The position numbers were made by a program, and so were the translations under genes. Positions 57,422 through 64,000 of a stretch of 64,000 nt of DNA are shown here, one piece after another. Every line of letters starts with the position of its first letter. Position 1 is the first letter of the stretch. The DNA is from Notospermus geniculatus (lineage: Eukaryota > Nemertea > Pilidiophora > Heteronemertea > Lineidae). The notes beneath the pieces were generated by a model. That model saw only the letters and a list, made by a program, of their open reading frames with translations. It was not told the origin of the DNA and made no database searches. Location of the stretch: positions 244,842 through 308,841 of the forward strand of contig NMRB01000071.1 in assembly GCA_002633025.1 (NCBI GenBank), given 5' to 3'.

Positions 57422-59229
57422 AAATTGTACTATGTTATTCCCAGTCCCCTCGATAAGTCGGCCCATTTTTGGTTCCATGATCGTGCATCTAACATATGTT
57501 TTTCTAACATAACTTTGTTTTTTATATATTCTATGCACCCTTGGCAGTCTGGTTTGATGTCTTTGCATCTACAACAATTTATGAAGTTTGAACCTTCTTT
57601 GTGGTATTGTTCATGTGGTATGAGCCAAAGTACATTTTTCAAGATGGGCGACTGGCGGCCATATTTGTAGTCCAATTCGGCGGAAATTTGCTGCATTTAT
57701 TACAGTACCAAGATACAACATTCTAGCTGCTGTTCTTCATGAGATATTGGCTAAAGTCCCGTTTTCAAGATGGCCGGCAGGCCACCATATTTGAAGTTGA
57801 AAAGAGTCATGTTGCTGTCGTTGTGGAAGGTAGACTTGTAACGACCCTTCCTCCTCCGTGAACTGGCCTTCGACCACCTGTTGTCAACCACATCACGAAC
57901 CAGATAGCTGCGTGTTTATTGGCTGTTTATTGGCACTCGCCCATGGTGTGCAGTTATGGAAGCATGGATATCGCCTGACGAAATTCCCATGGTCATAAAA
58001 CGCTTCAAATCCGATGGCCAAAGGTCACAGTCATCGTGGGCCCTCGACAATGATCCTAGATGTTAATTGCTGAATGTGGGCGTGCATTGCATCCACGATA
58101 AATGTTATAAGCGACAGAGTATCATCCCCCGTACACCAATAACAAAACGCCAGCAACGAGTAAGACTGGTCTGAATCACGGACATTGCGTAAGAGAAAAT
58201 GCCATTGGGGTCAACATGCCATTTAATGCTAAAATGACCAATTTACCTTACTAATGCGGAAAACTTAAGAAATTCCACACCTACTCATAAGTGTAGCAAA
58301 AAAACCGCGTCTGTACCACAGACAGTCGGCTCGACAAACATGTCCTCCATTCTACCATAAAGGGATCAACCATAGAGGTTAAACTGCGAACGATGAACTT
58401 ACTGAGGGATACACTTCATGTGTTGCCAACAGATGTCTCTCACTGCCTGAATTTTGCCTTTACGTAATAGGCAGGAGCTTCAACTTTTTTTAAGGTAGTG
58501 GGGTACACGAATCGGTCAACTTGATGCCTTGAATTCCGTTTCTGATGATAACAGAGCTATTTTCAGCACAATTAGTGTTCCATATGCAAATGCACGTTAG
58601 CCTATTCAAATGTGCACAGATGACCCTGCGCTCTCATCGTTCGTGGGGTTCTCATTAATTCGGTCGTTTTGTATCATAAGATCAACTAGTCTGAATTCAA
58701 CAAAATTTGCAGTAAACATGCAGAAGGGTCTTGCCTATCATATGAAAAAGTCAGAATGCAAATCTGTTCAGGTTTAAAGGGATACTTTCCACATTTATAA
58801 AATGCTAAATTCGTATACGTAGTTGAACCTTTATGTTTGATTCCTTTACGATTCTACTGCATGTACGATATCTCCCTCTCTATCCCTGACCTTTATATTT
58901 CTTTTCGTCGACTACCGGTGCCTACCCTTTAGACATCCTGTCTGTCAGGTGCAGGATCAAATAACATTATATTGAGTGTGTTTGAAAGCTCGTCGTGGGT
59001 TGGCCACAAAGAACAGAATGGATAATCAACCACCTTCTTTTGCTATTTACTCCAGATCTTTTGTGGTGATACTATCGTCCATTCGAAGGGCAGGAAAATC
59101 CCTTTTTTGTCCGTCTTCTGAGGGAATTAGTAATGACACAATAGTCTGGTGTATTGTGACACCAGACTGTGAGGTACTTTAAGCGTCTTAGTGTGTATAT
59201 TAGTGAGGATTCGCAAATCTGGCGAAACA
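57422..59229. other. Stretch without recognised gene
   Basis: Two short AAGATGG...CCATATTTG palindromic motifs (57640-57667 and 57766-57793). A minus-strand interval at about 58395-58438 looks like a 44-nt exon between AATTCAG and GTAAGT but could not be connected to anything. Confidence 0.4.
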
Positions 59230-60790
59230 CGAAGTACGAAATAATTCGTTTCCATGGCCGCGTTTCGGCAATCTCGAATCGACTTTTTTCCAACTGGCAC
59301 ACTGAATGCACATGGGGTCATATGAATAAAGAGTAGGAAATGCTTTTACTTGAATTTTGCTATACAAGTGCATTAGGCAATGCTGTACAAAACTGAAGTA
59401 AAAGCATTTTCTCGTCTTTATTCATATGACCCATGGTTTATGAGCCATGTTGAAAGTATGTACGCGGCCGCAGATCGTCAGGGGAACACGGCGGCAGGAG
59501 CAATTCGGCGCCAACCACCCTGTGTCGTAACGCGTGAATGGAAAAGGTTGGAAAACTCGCACGCGTACCGCTCGCCTCCGCGCGTGTAACGTAGGCCTGC
59601 TTTTCATTGGCGCGTTACCGTGCGCGGAAACGCTCCAAAGCATATTTTGTTTCCGCGCCGTGACCAACGAAGCGGAAACAAACAATGCTTTCGAGCGTTT
59701 CCGCGCACTGAAACGCTCCAATGGACGGCCGCCATAAAGATGTGTTTCCACGAGGCGTTTGCGGGCGCGGATCAGGAGGCGGGCGCGGGTGGAAAAATCG
59801 ATCCAACGTATTTCCCTTTAGCTTTTTCACTCGCACTCGCGCACGCCTCCTAATCCGCGCCCGCAAACGCCTCGTGGGAACACGGTCTTAGGCCTGCTTT
59901 CCATTGGAGCGTTTTCGTGCGCGGAATTCTGTGCCGAAAAGTCGACCCAATTCATTTTCACTTAGCCGTTTCCATGACCCCGTTTCGGGAATCGCGAGAC
60001 AAGCGCGAGAGGATCGACTTTCTTTCCTCGGGAGCGAGAGGCCCGCGCACGGAGAAAAAAGTCAATCTCAAATCGCCTTTTTTTTGCTCGCACCTGCCTG
60101 CTTTCCATTGGAGCGTTTCCGCGTGCGGAATTCTGTGCGGAAAAGTCGATCCAATCCATTTCCATTGGCTGTTTCCATGAAAGCGTTTTGGCAATCGCGA
60201 GATCAGTACGAGGGGATCGACTTTGCTTTCTCGCGAGTGAGAGGCCCGCGCGCGGGAAAAAAAGTCGATGTCGAATCGACTTTTTTCCAACTGGAACATG
60301 GGGTCATATGAATAAGGAGTAGCCAATGCTTTTACTTGAATTTGGCAGTACTAATGTATTAGGCAATGCTGTACATGAAGTAAAAGCATTTGCTCGTCTT
60401 TATTCATATGACCCATGGTTTCTGAGCCATGTTGAAAGTATGTACGCGGCCGCAGATCGTCAGGGGAACACGACAGCAGTACCAATTCGGCGCCAACCAC
60501 CCTGTGTCGTAACGCGTGAATGGAAAAGGTCCCAAAACTCGTACGCGTCTCGCTTGCCTCCGCGCGTGTAACTCGCGCGCTGAAACGCTCCAATGGAAAG
60601 CAGGCTGCGCGTTTTGATTTTTGAGCCATGCTGAAAAGACCGTATGTACGCGATAGTAGTACCAATTCGGCGCAAACCTTCTGTATCGTAACGCCTGAAT
60701 GGAAACGGTTACAAAACTCGCAGGCGTCTCGCTTGCCTCTGCGCTTGTAAATCGCGCGCGGAATCGCTCCAATGGAAAGCAGGCCTTAGC
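59230..60790. repeat. GC-rich composite array of foldback and direct repeats
   Basis: A block about 250 bp long (AATGCTTTTACTTGAATTT to CGCCTCCGCGCGTGTAAC) occurs at about 59338-59590 and 60327-60573. Between them a unit of about 200 bp (CTGCTTTCCATTGGAGCGTT to the CGACTTTTTTCCAACTGG region) occurs twice (59897-60085, 60098-60293). GGCCTGCTTTCCATTGGAGC and its complement recur many times. GC and CpG content are far higher than the flanks. The many frames here run through repeats on both strands and are not genes. Confidence 0.8.
59738..59888. mobile_element. Foldback inside the GC-rich array
   Basis: AGATGTGTTTCCACGAGGCG with TTTGCGGGCGCGGATCAGGA pairs with TCCTAATCCGCGCCCGCAAA and CGCCTCGTGGGAACACGGTCT. 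Flanks are TAA and TAG, an imperfect TWA-like pair, so a PIF/Harbinger origin is possible. Confidence 0.75.
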
Positions 60791-60795
60791 CGTAA

Positions 60796-60926
60796 AGGCT
60801 CGTTTCCACAGACGCGTTTCACGCTGCGTGATGAGTCAAATCTTTTGTTATTTTCCGCCGCTCTGCTCCCAAACAATGGGCGAAGCGTCAAAACGCTCAC
60901 GCTACCGCTTCTGTGGAAACGGGCCT
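60796..60926. mobile_element. PIF/Harbinger-like MITE, AGGCTCGTTTCCACAG ends, TAA duplication
   Basis: AGGCTCGTTTCCACAGACGC and GCTTCTGTGGAAACGGGCCT are inverted repeats, and TAA occurs at 60793-60795 and 60927-60929. The short core holds AAAACGCTCACGC. It has the same terminal logic as the element at 10819-11037. Confidence 0.8.
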
Positions 60927-60929
60927 TAA

Positions 60930-61650
60930 AGAAACAAACAATTGTGTGTATTGCCGTCCAGTGCGAGCCAACTTCTGCGCGAGAAAAGTCTCCCTTGGCT
61001 AGGCGCCTTCAACAAATCCTGCAATTACGTCGGGGATACCCACGCAAAATCTGCTTACCAAACCCAATTCGCACGTGAGACCTTTACTAGTGGCAACTAC
61101 CTGATCCTAAGGGTTAAACAAAATCACAAGAAAGCAATATTAGGTGACATAATCTTGCCATGAAAAAAATCCAATATGAATATCCGTTGTCATCGCTTGA
61201 AGCATCTTATCAGATTCAACATTGACTCGGGAACATAAGAACATTATTAGCAGACAATGAATAGTCGCTCATTGGTGATGATATTCCATACTATGATAGA
61301 ATACACCTTCTAATAAGTTATTTCATGATTAAGTGCCCTGCAGCGTCAAAAATCGGTGGAACAGTCATGTGTACAATCTCACTAAAGAAGTAGAACACCT
61401 ACTAATTGTGCATCGATGCTGGGGGATTTATTTTCAATAAAATGTGAGTTGATTCCATCTCGGGTTGAGCTTCTGTCGCTGTACCCTGGAATGCGTGGAC
61501 CCATAATAAGCTTGTCTACAAAATGTTACCGATGTCTCCGTGAATTTTCGCACGGCTCGGTAGCCTACGGCAACCTTTACCGGGCATTCCTTCCCTCGTT
61601 GAAGCCTACTAAACAATTATAGGCGATTCATCACTGCGATTACCTAGAGC
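60930..61650. other. Stretch without recognised gene
   Basis: No gene or repeat terminus recognised. The short frame at 61416-61622 has no domain. Confidence 0.45.
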
Positions 61651-61652
61651 TA

Positions 61653-62177
61653 CACGGTATACGGACACGCCGGTTAACAAAGCCTTCTCAATCATGACGC
61701 TTTGTGATGCCAAAACCTGCGTGTCCGTATACCATATACCTAAGGCTTCCTTTACATAGAAGTATACGGCATACGAAAACGCCGGTTAACAAAGGCTTCA
61801 AATGGATTCACGACCGTAAAGCCATTGTTAACCGGCGTTTTAGTATACCGTATACTTCTATGTAAAGGAAGCCTTAGGATTCACGACCGTTAACCGGCGT
61901 TTTCGTATACCGTGTACTTCAATGTATAGGAAGCCTTAGGCCGAGTTTACATAGAGGTATACGGTATACAGACACGCTGGCGAACAAAGGTTTCATGGTC
62001 ATGAACCCTTTATTAGGCCATTGTTAGCCAGCATGTCCGTACACCGAATACCTCTATGTAAACACAGCCTAAGTGCACGCTACACGCACACGCCGATCTA
62101 CAAGGTTTCACGGTCGCGAACACTTTGTGAAGACATTGTTAACCGGCAGGCCCGTGTAGCTCTATGTAATCGCAGCC
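61653..62177. mobile_element. Head-to-tail run of four related foldback elements
   Basis: Units at about 61653-61740, 61741-61876, 61941-62072 and 62073-62177 each have outer arms built on TATACGG(T/C)ATAC and inner arms GCCGGTTAACAAAG or a diverged form, around a centre with TCACGACCGT-like or TCATGGTCATGA sequence. 61877-61940 duplicates the right arm of unit 2. Ends of units 2 and 3 read AAGGCTTCCTTTACATAGA and GTTTACATAGAGGTATACGG. A fifth relative is at 53064-53138. Confidence 0.82.
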
Positions 62178-62256
62178 GTCGGCCTACAGCTGGTTTGAGT
62201 TAATCTTTTACTGTTGGCCAGACCGCCGCATTTGGCCTTCACGTCTCGCGTGGAAT

Positions 62257-62385
62257 AGGGAGTTTTCGCAAAGCCCGAGAAACGCCAACGCGAACGTCAA
62301 ACCCATTGTTCGATGCCGCGAAAGAGCACCGAACAAACGAGTAGGCGTTCGCGTCGGCGTTTCGGGAGCTTTGCGAAAACTCTCT
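62257..62385. mobile_element. Foldback MITE AGGGAGTTTTCGCAAAG, AAT duplication (129 bp)
   Basis: AGGGAGTTTTCGCAAAGCCC with GAGAAACGCCAACGCGAACG pairs with CGTTCGCGTCGGCGTTTCGG and AGCTTTGCGAAAACTCTCT. AAT flanks both ends (62254-62256 and 62386-62388). A truncated copy lies at 4409-4455. Confidence 0.85.
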
Positions 62386-62632
62386 AATTAGATTCGAAAA
62401 AAGTACGTGTACGGTGTACGTGCGAAAAGATACGAGCATAAAGTTTCTTTCCAAAGACAGTCTCTTTCGTCTTGCCTTCCGTCTATGTTTCTTTCCGATA
62501 TGTCGATTAACGCTGTACCCTAAAAAGTACCAATTGAAAAACTCCAGTTGACGTCAATAAATGAGCGGGATTTCATGATGAAATACCGATACACGTGTAT
62601 GAGAGCTGGTGTACACGTAATGTACAACTACA

Positions 62633-63062
62633 CTTCATTCCACATCCGATTGGCGCGAGGTTTTCAGCCGATATTCCGCAACGGCTGGGTCAAATTTGAA
62701 ATACCATACATCAATTGACTTGTCTTTCTTGTCGGTATCTTTCTGCTATCTTCATTTTTCGCGTAAGGCCGACATAACGGATCCCTTTCTCAAAACCCAT
62801 TACATTTCGCCATGGTGTTCAGTGCAGTTTACACGTGCGCGATGCATTGCGTCAATTCAAAATGGCCGCCATTTCGGCCGTAAACAAAAACTGTGATTGG
62901 TGAAAGAACTTTTTTCTGTCACGTTTATAGGCAAAAATGACAGTGATGATGGCTGTAGCGGCAAAAAAGACAAATCGATTGATGTATAGTATGTCAAATT
63001 TGACCCAGCCGTTGCGGAGATATCGGCCGTAAACCTCGCGCCAATTGGATATGGAATGAAGA
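62633..63062. mobile_element. 430-bp foldback with very long arms
   Basis: CTTCATTCCACATCCGATTG with GCGCGAGG, CGCAACGGCTGGGTCAAATT and ATACATCAATTGACTTGTCT pairs, in reverse order, with the 62970-63062 segment. Weaker pairing extends the arms to roughly 140 bp. The short spacer contains AAAATGGCCGCCATTTCGGC. Frames crossing it are arm artefacts. Confidence 0.82.
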
Positions 63063-63309
63063 GTAGATAAATACATGTATAAAAGTGCAGAACAAACGAT
63101 CTATATTTAGTAAGCAGCGAGAATTATTGATATTCTTGTGAAGGAACTAGGTCTCAGTGGCGTAAGCATCGCAAACATAAACCCAGATTTTCACCTGATA
63201 TGACAGTTGTTGGCCCGTTTTTGACTCGGCAACACACGTTAGACTTTCAACACCAGAAGCTAATCGAACAGGGAATTCAAACTGGCTTTATGTGTATAAA
63301 AATATCAGG

Positions 63310-63444
63310 TCAAGGCCATATTCATGAAGCCTTCGCAACTTTGCGTACCGGTACACACAAATCTATTGTAAGGCAGTCAGTGAACAATAACAATAGACTT
63401 GCGTGCACACAAAGTTGCGAAGGCTTCGTGAGTGTGGCCCCTGA
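63310..63444. mobile_element. 135-bp foldback MITE, TCAAGGCC(A) ends
   Basis: The left arm TCAAGGCCATATTCATGAAG with CCTTCGCAACTTTG pairs with CAAAGTTGCGAAGGCTTCGT and GAGTGTGGCCCCTGA. The core also pairs partly (AAATCTATTGT against ACAATAGACTT). The GGCC-containing end resembles the other GGGCC-ended families. Confidence 0.8.
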
Positions 63445-63621
63445 ACATTTTGGTTTCTTGCACATTTGGCCTGGTTTGTGGACCTACTATGGGCCGATTT
63501 TTTTAAAGGATGGCTAAGATAACCATCGGTTTCATTAACCCTCAGTGGACAAGCTGTTTGTTAATCGAAGTGAATTTTTCGATTTTATGAATCGTTGATA
63601 GCCAGACATTCTAAAAGTCAA

Positions 63622-64000
63622 AGGCCCGTATGCACCAAAGTGGTTTAAAATTTGGCTTAAACCTAGACTTACTAATCATGGATTAAGTGTGGATTAAATC
63701 ATCCGAACTTGAACCTGCACCAACCTAGTTAAACCACAGATTAAGTTATCCATGGTTCATCCATGGTTGAACCAATTTCATAACATAAATGGCTATTACC
63801 AATGGATTAGGTCACACCCTGTGGACACGATCTCATTGTATATGCTCTGGCAAAAATGACTTAATCCAAGTTTAATCTACCCCTCTGCCGAGCAATTGCT
63901 TGGGACACCTATTTCACTATCCGGCTGACTGTAATCTGGTGAACACTTGCAAGATCACAATCTGTCATCTGGAAATGACCTGTGGCGTAAAATCGTAGCG
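63622..64000. mobile_element. Possible start of a GGCCCGTATGC foldback
   Basis: AGGCCCGTATGCACCAAAGT at about 63624 has the terminal word seen at 2129 and 4150, followed by many TTAAACC/GGATTAAG words in both orientations (TAAACCACAGATTAAG, TCCATGGTTCATCCATGG). A closing inverted end was not found before the window stops, so the limits are unknown. Confidence 0.4.

Noticed and set aside
58395-58438. 44-nt exon-like interval (minus) with peptide SERHLLATHEVYPS
   Set aside because: Weak pyrimidine tract and too short to judge; resemblance to an RCC1 strand (GSExHxLAxT) is slight and phases to exon a do not match directly.
59380-60772. Many Arg-rich frames in the GC-rich block
   Set aside because: They cross foldback arms in every frame and both strands, and high GC removes stop codons; no domain visible.
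1-64000. Prokaryotic-style systems (CRISPR, operons, phage, toxin-antitoxin)
   Set aside because: Sequence has eukaryotic introns, SINEs and MITEs throughout; the tandem repeats lack CRISPR-like unique spacers.

Overview
The window reads as nuclear DNA of an intron-rich animal, most likely a marine invertebrate. The signs are AT-rich sequence, tiny exons separated by introns of 4-8 kb, canonical GT-AG splice sites, frequent TACATGTA-type words, several tRNA-derived SINEs, Penelope-like retroelement ends and a very high density of short foldback (MITE-type) transposons. I cannot place the phylum from sequence alone. There are no bacterial operons, rRNA genes, CRISPR arrays or viral genes. Sequencing gaps lie at 3281-3681 and 37043-37156, with single or double Ns at 26734, 33463-33464, 55462 and 57365.

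One gene is well supported. It is on the minus strand, so it is transcribed from high to low coordinates, and it encodes an RCC1-repeat (seven-bladed propeller type) protein. Five exons (38676-38718, 34914-35124, 30299-30408, 22557-22681, 19445-19588) have splice sites and codon phases that join without any break into 633 nt, or 211 codons, covering roughly four RCC1 blades. The start codon and first blades are not found, and neither is the carboxy end. A candidate sixth exon at 3682-3806 is phase-compatible but runs into the gap. The remaining open reading frames in the window look like chance frames or repeats.

Layout. 1-3.3 kb: foldback elements and a tRNA-Val-derived SINE. 3.3-14.6 kb: the gap, the candidate 3' exon and mostly featureless intron-like DNA. 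14.6-19.1 kb: an array of tandem and interspersed repeats (96-bp minisatellite, TGACCTT-rich tandem repeat, two kinds of hairpin-ended repeats). 19.1-38.7 kb: the RCC1 gene body, its introns holding MITEs, two Penelope-like inverted dimers, two tRNA-derived SINEs, a 0.96-kb near-identical duplication abutting an N, and a 0.45-kb duplication that copied part of an RCC1 exon. 38.7-53 kb: intron or upstream DNA with hAT-like, TTAA-type and GTGACCC-type elements. 53-64 kb: dense foldback arrays, including a GC-rich block at 59.2-60.9 kb and a run of four related foldbacks at 61.65-62.18 kb.

The most interesting signals are not protein genes. They are a five-member set of unrelated-core MITEs sharing GTGACCC ends and 4-bp A/T target duplications, repeats that end in exchangeable hairpin stems inside a fixed frame, foldbacks sitting a few bases from the RCC1 splice donors, and a duplicated, frameshifted exon start just upstream of the real exon.
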